Of a stretch of DNA of 21,355 nt, positions 13,737-20,945 are shown piece after piece. The position numbers were made by a program, and so were the translations under genes. Source of the DNA: a virus; the IMG/VR virus record IMGVR_UViG_3300032291_000491, positions 1 to 21,355 of that record; one strand, given 5' to 3'. The notes beneath the pieces were generated by a model. The model had not been told where the DNA came from and made no database searches. It was given only the letters and a program-made list of their open reading frames with translations. How positions within the stretch are numbered: the first letter of the stretch is position 1; every line of letters begins with the position of its first letter.

Positions 13737-14269
13737 TACATACCGCCGAGAAATAACATTGATGTACGAACAAAGTTTTGGGTTGCAAGAATGTCAGTTT
13801 CGTTAGGCAGGGTAACTGTTACATCCTCTGTTGGCTCACCCGCTGAAAGGGTAAGTTCAAAGGCATTGGCTGTAGTTCCCTCAAAAACGATGTTCTGAGA
13901 AAAAGCCAACTCAAGTCCTGTTTGCTGACCTGTAAAAGTTGCATTGCTGATAGTTGGTGAAGTTAGAGCCGTGATGTCTGTGAGGTTTCCAGTCGTAATG
14001 ACTGTTCCGCTGACATCTGCAAAAGTAATTACGCGGTCTGCTGTTGGGTCTACAACCGTAAGAGTTGTTTCAAATCCGTTGGCTGTTGCACCTTCAAAGA
14101 CCAACTCAGTTGGAATCTGGATATTGCCAGTAAAAGTTGCTCCAGCAAGAAGGGCGTAATCGCTTAATTCTGTATCTACATCTGTAGCAAGGTTTTGAAT
14201 ATCGGTATGAATGGCAGGGTTATCTCCCGCTGTTGGGTAGCGTAAACCTTTTGTTGTTGTACCTGCCAT
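13736..14269 (-). CDS. Fibre protein with TLT-type beta repeats
   Basis: A 177-residue protein made of two beta-repeat units: (L/I)VFEG(A/T)TAN-x-FE-x-TL, then DPTADRVITFADVSGT and a TTGNLTDITALTSPTISNAT linker, repeated in weaker form towards the end. The same unit occurs in the 323-residue protein at 19182-18211, so the two share a domain family. The 'TLTSPTI' and 'FEGAT' repeats are familiar from long thin fibres of marine and freshwater phages. The C-terminus ends SMLFLGGM, one of four such hydrophobic-glycine tails in this region. Good ribosome site (AGGAG). It probably forms a fibre or spike; receptor binding is inferred. Confidence 0.6.
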   Translation of the reverse strand: MAGTTTKGLRYPTAGDNPAIHTDIQNLATDVDTELSDYALLAGATFTGNIQIPTELVFEGATANGFETTLTVVDPTADRVITFADVSGTVITTGNLTDITALTSPTISNATFTGQQTGLELAFSQNIVFEGTTANAFELTLSAGEPTEDVTVTLPNETDILATQNFVRTSMLFLGGM

Positions 14270-14292
14270 TTTATACTCCTATTGGATAATAA

Positions 14293-14529
14293 TTAGATTA
14301 CGAGAACTGCGGCTTCTTCTGCCGTAAGGGGTTCACCAGCAACTAATTTTGCTTTAGCGGAAACTTTTAGAGCCTCTTTTGCTTCAGCCTCGGCTTCACG
14401 GATTGCCTGTGCTTCAGCCGCCGCCGCCGCATCTTGGTCGCGCTGAGCAATCTCAGCAGGTGTTAAATCAATGTATTGAGATGTGCCATCGGCTACATTC
14501 ACAACAAGTTTCTTAGGTACATCACTCAT
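14293..14529 (-). CDS. Small helical fibre-associated protein
   Basis: A 78-residue protein: a short beta-like start (KLVVNVADGTSQYIDLTPAE) followed by a very alanine- and glutamate-rich helix, and an end TAEEAAVLVI. I recognise this kind of 'T-P-A-E-I-A-Q-R ... A-A-A' protein from fibre regions of cyanophages and other aquatic phages, where it often follows the MSHW-type gene, as here. Its ATG overlaps the end of that gene by 8 bases. A coiled-coil spacer or fibre assembly helper is plausible. Not assigned to a known function. Confidence 0.55.
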   Translation of the reverse strand: MSDVPKKLVVNVADGTSQYIDLTPAEIAQRDQDAAAAAEAQAIREAEAEAKEALKVSAKAKLVAGEPLTAEEAAVLVI

Positions 14530-14857
14530 TTACAATCGCCTTCCAGTTAGTAGTTTCTTCATCCCACTCGTACATGATACCGTCAGTTGGATAAGCAACT
14601 GGGGCTTCCCATCGGCAAGTTTCTTCATCAAGAATCCAAGAATCGTATGGCTTAGGTGCAATGAACGCATCGCGCTCTGCATCATAGGACATTCCAATTC
14701 CCGCATAATTCTTGCGGATATTGCCGTTATATGAGGTCTTGACCCAAGTGCCACCAAGACTATTCATAAAGGCTTCACCTTCATCTGGCTCGCTGTTATT
14801 CCCAACCAGTACACGGAGAACAATATTGTTTTCATCTATTTCTGCCCAATGTGACAT
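14522..14857 (-). CDS. MSHW-type virion-associated protein
   Basis: A 111-residue protein starting MSHWAEIDENNIVLRVLVGN, with RKNYAGIGMSYDAERDAFIA in the middle and PKPYDSWILDEETCRWEAPV towards the end. I know this pattern ('K-N-Y-A-G-I-G-x-x-Y-D-x-x-R-D-A-F' then 'W-x-L-x-x-x-x-x-x-W-E-A-P' then 'Y-x-W') as a very common small protein in genomes of aquatic phages. It has no settled function and is often next to tail fibre genes. Here it lies between the glycine-rich fibre and the small helical protein. Tryptophan- and tyrosine-rich surfaces suggest a role in protein or sugar contact, but that is a guess. Confidence 0.6.
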   Translation of the reverse strand: MSHWAEIDENNIVLRVLVGNNSEPDEGEAFMNSLGGTWVKTSYNGNIRKNYAGIGMSYDAERDAFIAPKPYDSWILDEETCRWEAPVAYPTDGIMYEWDEETTNWKAIVNE

Positions 14858-14869
14858 ATTTTTTCTCCT

Positions 14870-16246
14870 TTACACCATTGTGTATCTAATGATTACTATT
14901 CCTGAACCGCCGTTGCCACCAGTATTTCCACCGCCACCGCCGCCACCGCCAGTATTTGTTGTACCCGCGACACCATTACCACCCCAAGTACCTGAACCAC
15001 CACCGCCAGTACCACCAGCGTTTGCAGTAGCATTTCCATTTATTGAACCGCCACCGCCAGCATAATAACCGCTAACCCCTGTTGATGTTGCAGTTGTAGT
15101 ACCAGAAAAAGAACCATAACCAGAGATGCTATTTAGCCCAATTCCACCTGCGGTACCAACTGCGGAAGTGCTAGAAGAAGCGGCTGCCGCACCAGCGCCA
15201 CCACCACCTGCTGATGCTCTGTTTGAGCCTTGTCCAGTCATAGTGCCTCCAGCATTACCTTGACCTGATGTTGGCGACCCACCAGCACCAGTAGCACCAC
15301 TATTCCAAGCAGAACCACCACCACCAGAACCGCCGTTTGAACCCGAATATCCGCCAACACCAGTTCCTTGATTTCCACCGCCACCACCGCCACCAACAGA
15401 TGCCGTAAGTGCGCCAAATTGTGAACTTGCTCCATTAACTCCATTAGTAGTTGCTCGACCAGCACCGCCCGCGCCAATGGTTACTGTGTATCCAGTTGCA
15501 GTTAATGATTGCGATGTGTAAGCAAGAAGTCCACCTGCTCCACCACCAGCACCAAGAGGACCAACATCGTTTCCGCCACCGCCTCCACCTCCACCAGCGA
15601 TTTGTAGAATGTCACAACTTAAAGTCTTTAGTGGAGTAAATGTTCCTGAACTTAAAAACGCGTGATACCAGTAAGTACCATCATTAGCAACGATGTTTCC
15701 ACCTGTTGCAAAGGGGGCAGTAATTGGTGTTGTGCCTGTTGAGGCTACACCATAGAGTGAAAAGGTTGAGTTTGGAGAAAATGACCCTGTGCCAAGCGAT
15801 AAACTTATGGAAGTTATTGCAGAATTATTAGCCCAAATACCTGCAATCATTTGAGTAAAGGCTTGTCCAGCAGTTGCAGTAAAGTTTTCTTGGACTGTAT
15901 CTACGGTAAAAGATTTACTTGTCGAAGAAGTATAATTTGAAATATAAATTTCGCAACTTCCAAATGTATTTGCAGTAGCCGTTGTATCTGGAAATTGCCC
16001 TATGTACCTAGCCAATGTAAATGCACCCGCCGTAGACCCATTTCCTTGTAAGTATATGTTTGTAAAATTTGTTGTTAAGCCATTGAAACTGATAGAACCA
16101 AGCACATTTATTGCGTTTCCAGTTCCCTGACCGCTTACCTTTAGAACTAAATCGGTATAACCAGATGAAGGTAAATTATCAAAAGTTATAGTAGCCGCGC
16201 TTTGACTAAGATGAATAGCCTCTAAGAGAACATAATTTTCTGCCAT
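14870..16246 (-). CDS. Glycine-rich adhesin-like fibre protein, copy 2
   Basis: A 458-residue protein. Residues about 1-180 form a beta-sandwich domain (SQSAATITFDNLPSSGYTDL, ending FSLYGVAST). Then comes YWYHAFLSSGTFTPLKTL and ILQIAGGGGG, and residues about 216-450 are dominated by glycine runs (GGGGGGGG, GAGGGAGG, GGNGGSG) with alanine, serine and threonine. The last strand is IVIIRYTMV. Such glycine-rich tips (polyglycine II-type sandwiches) are known from phage adhesins. The protein is a paralog of the next gene upstream (17593-16259), and its N-terminal domain also matches the 201-residue protein before that. Good ribosome site (AAGGGG). Role in host attachment is inferred. The glycine run DNA is GC-rich, low in complexity, and can vary by slippage. 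Confidence 0.65.
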   Translation of the reverse strand: MAENYVLLEAIHLSQSAATITFDNLPSSGYTDLVLKVSGQGTGNAINVLGSISFNGLTTNFTNIYLQGNGSTAGAFTLARYIGQFPDTTATANTFGSCEIYISNYTSSTSKSFTVDTVQENFTATAGQAFTQMIAGIWANNSAITSISLSLGTGSFSPNSTFSLYGVASTGTTPITAPFATGGNIVANDGTYWYHAFLSSGTFTPLKTLSCDILQIAGGGGGGGGNDVGPLGAGGGAGGLLAYTSQSLTATGYTVTIGAGGAGRATTNGVNGASSQFGALTASVGGGGGGGNQGTGVGGYSGSNGGSGGGGSAWNSGATGAGGSPTSGQGNAGGTMTGQGSNRASAGGGGAGAAAASSSTSAVGTAGGIGLNSISGYGSFSGTTTATSTGVSGYYAGGGGSINGNATANAGGTGGGGSGTWGGNGVAGTTNTGGGGGGGGNTGGNGGSGIVIIRYTMV

Positions 16247-16258
16247 TTTTTTATCCCC

Positions 16259-17593
16259 TTACTTCGCGTATCTAACAACTACGATACCTGAGCCGCCGTT
16301 ACTGCCTTGATTTAATCCTCCGTTGTAGCCACCGCCACCGCCACCTGTATTTGGCAAAGCATTAGCCACGGGAACATTACTAGCGTTAGCGCCACCGCCA
16401 AATCCGCCTTGACCAAAATTAGTAACTCCGTTACCGCCACCGCCACCGCCACCTGCAAAATAATAATTACCATTAGAAGGATTTTTCTGACCTGTGTTAG
16501 TAGCGATAGCGACAGCGTTAATTAAACTGGAAGTGCCACCAATACCGCCATTACCGCCAGTATTCGCGCTTCCATTTCCGCCTCCAGCGCCTTTACCACC
16601 GCCACCGCCAGCAGGAGTACCCGAAAGACCGCTTCCTCCGTTACCGCCACCAGCATTTCCCTGTCCTGAAGTTCCAGCACCGCCAGTTGTAGTTGAGGCT
16701 GAAGAACCACCACCACCACCGCCAGAACCACCGCCTGATAGGTCTGCGCCAGCGCCATCGTTGATTTGACCAGTACCTCCGCCAACAGAAGCAGTCAGCG
16801 CCGCAAATTGAGAAGCAGTTCCTTTAGAACCAGAAGTAACATTATTTACTAACGCTTTTCCTCCAGCGCCGACTGTAACAGAGTAGTTAGTCGCAGTTAA
16901 AGACTGAGAAGAATATTCTAGTAATCCCCCAGCGCCACCGCCACCAATGCTTCCGCCACCGCCACCTGCAACTTGAAGAATGTCGCAAGTCAAAGATTGG
17001 TTAGGGGTAAATGTTCCCGAACTTAAAAACGCATGATACCAATATGTTGCATCTGAATAAACATAACCACCTGTTGCTTTAGAGGTTGATTCTGGAATCC
17101 AAGCCTTAATTCCATACAAAGAAAATGTTGAACCTACATCAAAAAGAGTAGCGGTATTTAATCCCACAACTATAGATGTTATTGCTTCAGGAGATTTGCG
17201 CCAAAGACTAGTTGTTGCTCTAACGGTACTGCTACCGCTACCGCTCCGAGCAATAACCGCCTTGGTAGTTGTTGCGTTTGAATAATTCATTATATGAATT
17301 ATATTGTTATTTATGGTTTGATTTGCATAACCAACAATCATTAAGGTTTGATTTATTTCGACACCACCACTTGCAGTTGTGCCATTACCATCAACATAAG
17401 TTGTTGCGTAATTTGAGGTAGTATCTCCGTTAAAACGCAAAGTTACAGAAGCATCAGCAGTTGTGCTTAATTTTTCATTTGCAATAATGATTAAATCTGT
17501 ATAACTTTGACTGATGCCAGTAAATTCTACGCTTGCAACAGCACTTCCTGTAACTGTTTTTTTATCTAGTGCAACATAAGTATTAGTAGCCAT
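16259..17593 (-). CDS. Glycine-rich adhesin-like fibre protein, copy 1
   Basis: A 444-residue protein with the same plan as its downstream neighbour: a beta-sandwich N-terminal domain (residues about 1-165, with LRFNGDTTSNYATTYVDGNG), the link YWYHAFLSSGTFTPNQSL and ILQVAGGGGG, then a glycine-rich part (about 207-435, including GGGKGAGGG and GGGGGGGNG) and a final IVVVRYAK. Starts in the last codon of the 201-residue gene (TAATG). The N-terminal domain is shared with that gene and with copy 2. The central linker is nearly the same in both copies, also at the DNA level (gaacttaaaaacgc appears in both). Likely an outer fibre or receptor-binding subunit; host contact is inferred. Confidence 0.65.
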   Translation of the reverse strand: MATNTYVALDKKTVTGSAVASVEFTGISQSYTDLIIIANEKLSTTADASVTLRFNGDTTSNYATTYVDGNGTTASGGVEINQTLMIVGYANQTINNNIIHIMNYSNATTTKAVIARSGSGSSTVRATTSLWRKSPEAITSIVVGLNTATLFDVGSTFSLYGIKAWIPESTSKATGGYVYSDATYWYHAFLSSGTFTPNQSLTCDILQVAGGGGGSIGGGGAGGLLEYSSQSLTATNYSVTVGAGGKALVNNVTSGSKGTASQFAALTASVGGGTGQINDGAGADLSGGGSGGGGGGSSASTTTGGAGTSGQGNAGGGNGGSGLSGTPAGGGGGKGAGGGNGSANTGGNGGIGGTSSLINAVAIATNTGQKNPSNGNYYFAGGGGGGGNGVTNFGQGGFGGGANASNVPVANALPNTGGGGGGYNGGLNQGSNGGSGIVVVRYAK

Positions 17594-18198
17594 TATTTAA
17601 CTCCGTAAAGCGCAAAAGAAGAATATTGTTTGAAACTTCCACTCTCAGGAACTATTTGAATAGAACTTATTGGAGAAATATTGTTCCAAAGTCCTGAGAC
17701 AATCCTAAAACTTTGATTACTGCTACTGGTATCGTTATGGTGATAGCCAGTTAGAGTACGAACAGTTTTTGTTTTGTTTGTAGAATTGTAATCAAGTATA
17801 TCTACAATGTTCACTCCTGGACCAAGATGCGAGTTTCTAGTTGCATTGCCAGCAAACTTCGCACTATTTTCATTACCGCTTGTTGGAGTTCCTCCTGGTC
17901 CTATAAAAAAGTGGTTGTAATAATTGGTTGCCGTGTCATCTCCGTTAAAATATAAACTGCAACGGACATTTCCTACACCAGTAGAGGCTGTATCGTTATT
18001 TAAGCCCATCCACCTAATTTGCAGATGCTCGTAGCCCGTAGGAATCCCTGAAAAACTAACACTTGCAACAGGTGAGGCACCAACGGTTACAGTACCTAGA
18101 CCATCATAAGCACCAAATGGACCAGCGTAAGGAACTGTTGTTACAGCACCAAATCCAGAACCATAAGCCGCAGAAGCGCGACCAGCAATAATTGGCAT
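17593..18198 (-). CDS. Beta-sandwich fibre protein without glycine-rich tip
   Basis: A 201-residue protein. Its opening MPIIAGRASAAYGSGFGAVT is a flexible, glycine/alanine-rich tail. From about residue 38 a single beta-sandwich domain follows: VASVSFSGIPTGYEHLQIRW, CSLYFNGDDTATNYYNHFFI, then FRIVSGLWNNISPISSIQIV and the end SSFALYGVK. This is the same domain as the N-terminal domains of the two glycine-rich proteins downstream (YFNGD-x-T-x-NY and the S-F-x-L-Y-G end), so it is a third paralog that never had or has lost the tip. Ribosome site AAGGGAG. Probably a virion surface fibre or an adaptor for the longer paralogs. Confidence 0.6.
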   Translation of the reverse strand: MPIIAGRASAAYGSGFGAVTTVPYAGPFGAYDGLGTVTVGASPVASVSFSGIPTGYEHLQIRWMGLNNDTASTGVGNVRCSLYFNGDDTATNYYNHFFIGPGGTPTSGNENSAKFAGNATRNSHLGPGVNIVDILDYNSTNKTKTVRTLTGYHHNDTSSSNQSFRIVSGLWNNISPISSIQIVPESGSFKQYSSFALYGVK

Positions 18199-18210
18199 GA
18201 GCCGTCTCCC

Positions 18211-19182
18211 TTATGCAAACTTAGTTTGTGAGGCTAGTACCGTAAAGGTAGCGCTTCCTGTCTTGATAATAGTGTATACATAAGAATCAATCGAAGATGC
18301 GTTTCCAGCGCTAAACGCTGTTCCCGTTATGTACTTAGGGGTAACTGAAGTACCGTCAATCGTAAAAGCGTTTGAGTAGTAAGCAGTCGAACCTTGAGTA
18401 GCCAAGAAAACGATAGTAATTGAATCGTTTGTGGTTAGTACAGAGTTAAGGGTGTTTGACCCATCTCCGCGCACATTAAGAGTCCAATTACCTGAAGCGT
18501 TTGTTGTGTAATAAAGAACGCCTTGGGTGAGTGCATCAAAGTTTACTGTTCCAGTAGCCGCTGTAGCAGATACGGTTAGTCGCTCCTCTGGAGACTTCAA
18601 GATTGGATTCGTAAGAACTGGGCTTGTTCCAAATACTAGAGCGCCTGAGCCTGTCTCATCAGAGATGACTCCAGCAAGTTCAGCGGATGTTGTAGCCGCA
18701 AAAGCATCCAATTTAGATGAGCCTGTGATTGTAATGTCAGATGTAAAAGCAACTGTTCCGCTTGCATCTTTGAATGTTATGGTGCGGTCAGCGGTTGGGT
18801 CTGTAATCGCTAATGTTGTTTCGAAGGCATCTGCTGTAGCACCTTCAAAAAGGATTGAGCCATCATTGAATACAGCGCCAGTAATTGTTGGGCTTGTAAG
18901 AGTTGTAATTGCTGAAAGATTGCCTGTGGTAACTACTGTTCCAGTTACATCTGGAAGGGTAACTGTGCGGTCAGCGGTTGGGTCTCCACCTGAGAGAGTC
19001 ATCTCAAAAGCGTTATCAGTTGTTCCCTCAAGAACAATGTTGTTACCGAACTTAATCTCAAGACCAGCCTGAGCGCCTGTAAAAGTTGCATCGCTAATGA
19101 CTGGAGCAGTTAAAGTTTTATTTGTTAATGTGGCTACTGCATCTGCTGTGATACCAGCGCCACCATTGGTGGTAATTGCCAT
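18211..19182 (-). CDS. Fibre protein with repeated NKTL/FEGAT beta units
   Basis: A 323-residue protein. It starts with TLTNKTLTAPVISDATFTGA, the familiar fibre motif of marine and freshwater phages. Then two copies of a roughly 61-residue unit follow: NNIVLEGTTDNAFEMTLSGG and ILFEGATADAFETTLAITDP, each followed by P-T-A-D-R-T-(V/I)-T and a T-V stretch. The C-terminal half is beta-rich without clear repeats (VLYYTTNASGNWTLNVRGDG) and probably forms a head domain. A 20-base identical stretch (18783-18802 and 18966-18985) marks the repeat units at DNA level. The same unit appears in the protein at 14269-13736. Likely a trimeric fibre; binding target unknown. Confidence 0.65.
   Translation of the reverse strand: MAITTNGGAGITADAVATLTNKTLTAPVISDATFTGAQAGLEIKFGNNIVLEGTTDNAFEMTLSGGDPTADRTVTLPDVTGTVVTTGNLSAITTLTSPTITGAVFNDGSILFEGATADAFETTLAITDPTADRTITFKDASGTVAFTSDITITGSSKLDAFAATTSAELAGVISDETGSGALVFGTSPVLTNPILKSPEERLTVSATAATGTVNFDALTQGVLYYTTNASGNWTLNVRGDGSNTLNSVLTTNDSITIVFLATQGSTAYYSNAFTIDGTSVTPKYITGTAFSAGNASSIDSYVYTIIKTGSATFTVLASQTKFA
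18783..18985. repeat. 20-bp direct repeat within the fibre gene
   Basis: The sequence tgcggtcagcggttgggtct is identical at 18783-18802 and 18966-18985, 183 bases (61 codons) apart. It encodes the same D-P-T-A-D-R-T segment of the two beta units. Exact identity suggests recent duplication or recombination between units. Confidence 0.85.
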
Positions 19183-19183
19183 A

Positions 19184-19516
19184 TTATGAACCTATCTCGC
19201 TTCCGAACGCGCTGAATGAGAAACTTGTAGATGATGCGTAGACTGTGACTACATCTGAAGCATCTATTGTAAGCCCTAGGGTATAAGCCGTGGTTGTATT
19301 TGCTTGGATTGTTGCATCGTAAACAACATAGTGTTCAGTTGCTAAGGTCGCTCCATTTGGGCGTACTGCGATTCGATATGTGCCACTTGTGCCAGCCTGA
19401 TTACAGATGGTGATGGTTGAGATAACCGTCTGAGTAGAAGCAGGGCAGGTGTAAAGAGTCGTGGCGGTAGTGGCTGATGGGTTTGATTGCCCAAGAACCT
19501 TGTAAGTAGTTGCCAT
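19184..19516 (-). CDS. Small beta-sandwich virion protein
   Basis: A 110-residue protein with the pattern TYKVLGQSNPSATTATTLYT, then CPASTQTVISTITICNQAGT, YRIAVRPNGA, HYVVYDATIQANTTTAYTLG and the end FSAFGSEIGS. I recognise 'K-V-L-G-Q-x-x-P-x-x-x-T-x-x-x-L-Y' and the closing 'F-x-x-F-G-x-E-I' as a widespread small phage structural or decoration protein. The exact role is not settled. It lies between the two fibre paralogs and the repeat fibre, behind a fair ribosome site (GGAGGAT). A capsid or tail decoration role is inferred from fold pattern and context. Confidence 0.6.
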   Translation of the reverse strand: MATTYKVLGQSNPSATTATTLYTCPASTQTVISTITICNQAGTSGTYRIAVRPNGATLATEHYVVYDATIQANTTTAYTLGLTIDASDVVTVYASSTSFSFSAFGSEIGS

Positions 19517-19520
19517 GCGG

Positions 19521-20198
19521 TTATCCTCCGATGAGTAATAATGGACTAATGGTACCAGCCGAATTATTTTGGGCTGTTGTAGCGCTTGCTGATGCTGAAG
19601 AAGCGTAACCCTGCGCCGAGGTTACGAATGATGTGATGTCCTCACCTGAGATGTTATATGTCGCCGCGGTGAGAGCGGAGTATGTAGCAAAGGCTGTATC
19701 TAGTGCTGTGTATGTTGAATAGGCAGAATCAATGTACCAATACTGACCAGAGGCAGGGAACTTATCTACCGATTGGTCAATCAAAGCATCTAAAGCAGTA
19801 ATGTTGGACTCAAGGGTATTCCAAGAAGTAAGGTCTACAGCCGCAACATAACTTTCAGACAAGGCTGGGTCTGGGCTAATATCTGCTAAATCTAGTGACC
19901 CTGAAGTGGTGTAAGGGATGCTGATTGTGTAGGTGCGACCATTAGGAAAAGACTCCTCAACGGTATAAAGAAAAGGATTCGGAACTACATCTGGGTCATT
20001 GGTTGCAGGGATAGCAACCGAGAAAGAACCTGAACTCAAAGGCACCACAACGCTAGATGGCGCAACCATCTGGTCATCTGTACCGTTACGCAAGACCTCA
20101 GAAATGCTAAATCGAATCTGACCCTCAATTGGGTTGCCTTCAAAATCTACATAACTACCTGTAATTGTAACCGTGGTTAAATTTGGACCAAGAGCCAT
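19521..20198 (-). CDS. Fibre protein with N-terminal beta-sandwich, copy 2
   Basis: A 225-residue protein, paralogous to the gene at 20942-20397. Both begin with TVTITGSYVDFEGNPIEGQI or a close variant, then a strand-rich GSFSVAIPATNDPDVVPNPF, LYTVEESFPNGRTYTISIP and LDLADISP, a pattern common in fibre adaptor proteins of actinobacterial phages. The rest is helical, with alanine- and serine-rich runs near the end (SAQGYASSASASATTAQNNS). The C-terminus is SPLLLIGG. It overlaps the short gene upstream by one base (TAATG). Likely mediates attachment of a fibre to the virion or to another fibre; inferred. Confidence 0.6.
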   Translation of the reverse strand: MALGPNLTTVTITGSYVDFEGNPIEGQIRFSISEVLRNGTDDQMVAPSSVVVPLSSGSFSVAIPATNDPDVVPNPFLYTVEESFPNGRTYTISIPYTTSGSLDLADISPDPALSESYVAAVDLTSWNTLESNITALDALIDQSVDKFPASGQYWYIDSAYSTYTALDTAFATYSALTAATYNISGEDITSFVTSAQGYASSASASATTAQNNSAGTISPLLLIGG

Positions 20199-20395
20199 TA
20201 GGCACCCACCAAAAAGAACAAATCAAATTTTTCAGCCACATAGGAATTTGCTGTATTCCTTGAAGTGAGAGCGCTTGCAGTAGCCGTTGAAAGTGCGGTT
20301 GCATTAGTCGCGGCGGCATCTGTAGCCACTTCCAACTCAACCAAAAGAGCGTTTGAAGCGGTGTATTCGGCTATGGGTACATACGGTTCAGCCAT
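20198..20395 (-). CDS. Short coiled-coil protein with hydrophobic-glycine end
   Basis: A 65-residue protein: a short start (MAEPYVPIAEYT), a long alanine- and threonine-rich helix (LEVATDAAATNATALSTATA), and the end KFDLFFLVGA. It has only the C-terminal type of segment of its two neighbours, which carry a beta-sandwich before a similar helix and end. It could be a detached helical 'tail piece' of the same family. It lies between the two paralogs (181 and 225 residues) with a 1-base gap upstream and a TAATG overlap downstream. No function is assigned. Confidence 0.5.
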   Translation of the reverse strand: MAEPYVPIAEYTASNALLVELEVATDAAATNATALSTATASALTSRNTANSYVAEKFDLFFLVGA

Positions 20396-20396
20396 C

Positions 20397-20942
20397 TTAG
20401 ACTCCCATCATCATCAACTGATTAGTGGTGAAATTGGCGACTGCGCTTGCTGAGTTTGAAGCCTCTGTTGCGTAGGCAAGAGCATTGCCTTCGTATGTAG
20501 AGGCATTGACCACAATCTCTCTCCTACCGCTTGCATTGTTGTAGCGGGTCAATAGACCTTGGTAAGCATCCACAGATACATAAGCGGTGGCATCTGCTTC
20601 AGAAAGGGCTGTAAGCAGGTCTGCAAGGTTCTGAGTGGTACCTGCAACTGAAAGAGGTAAGGCAATCTGAAATGTACGACCAGAGGTAAAGTTCTCAACT
20701 ATTGTGTAAATGAATGGTTGAGGCATCACATCTGTATCGCTAGTAACTGGCAAAGTGGTTGTAAAAGAGCCAGTCGCATCTAAAGTCTTAACGATGTGAA
20801 CTGGCATGATGTGGACATTCAAGGTCTTTTCTTTCAAAATAGTCTGAGGTTCAATAGTGATTGAGCCTCGAACTGGGTTGCCTAGTAAATCCACATAGGT
20901 ACCAGCAACCGTTACGGTTGAAAGAGATGCTGGTAATGCCAT
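20397..20942 (-). CDS. Fibre protein with N-terminal beta-sandwich, copy 1
   Basis: A 181-residue protein with the opening LSTVTVAGTYVDLLGNPVRG, a strand pair GSFTTTLPVTSDTDVMPQPF and IYTIVENFTSGRTFQIALPL, then QNLADLLTALSEADATAYVS, a helical part and the end FTTNQLMMMGV. The copy at 20198-19521 is a clear paralog over the first 125 residues. This beta-sandwich start is common in small fibre proteins of actinobacterial phages (from memory). Three bases separate it from the gene upstream. Probably a surface fibre or adaptor. Confidence 0.6.
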   Translation of the reverse strand: MALPASLSTVTVAGTYVDLLGNPVRGSITIEPQTILKEKTLNVHIMPVHIVKTLDATGSFTTTLPVTSDTDVMPQPFIYTIVENFTSGRTFQIALPLSVAGTTQNLADLLTALSEADATAYVSVDAYQGLLTRYNNASGRREIVVNASTYEGNALAYATEASNSASAVANFTTNQLMMMGV

Positions 20943-20945
20943 GAT

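Noticed and set aside
14880-15600. Possible CRISPR array or tandem repeat from regular ccaccgcc-type words
   Set aside because: The words are glycine codons of a fibre gene, with no constant repeat length or spacers.
16494-16769. Proline-rich plus-strand frame
   Set aside because: It is the antisense of the glycine-rich codons (GGN read as NCC), so polyproline is expected by chance.
18527-19072. 181-codon open frame on the plus strand
   Set aside because: It is the antisense of the repeat fibre gene, its valine/alanine/serine make-up mirrors that gene's threonine-rich codons, and it has no ribosome site or family likeness.
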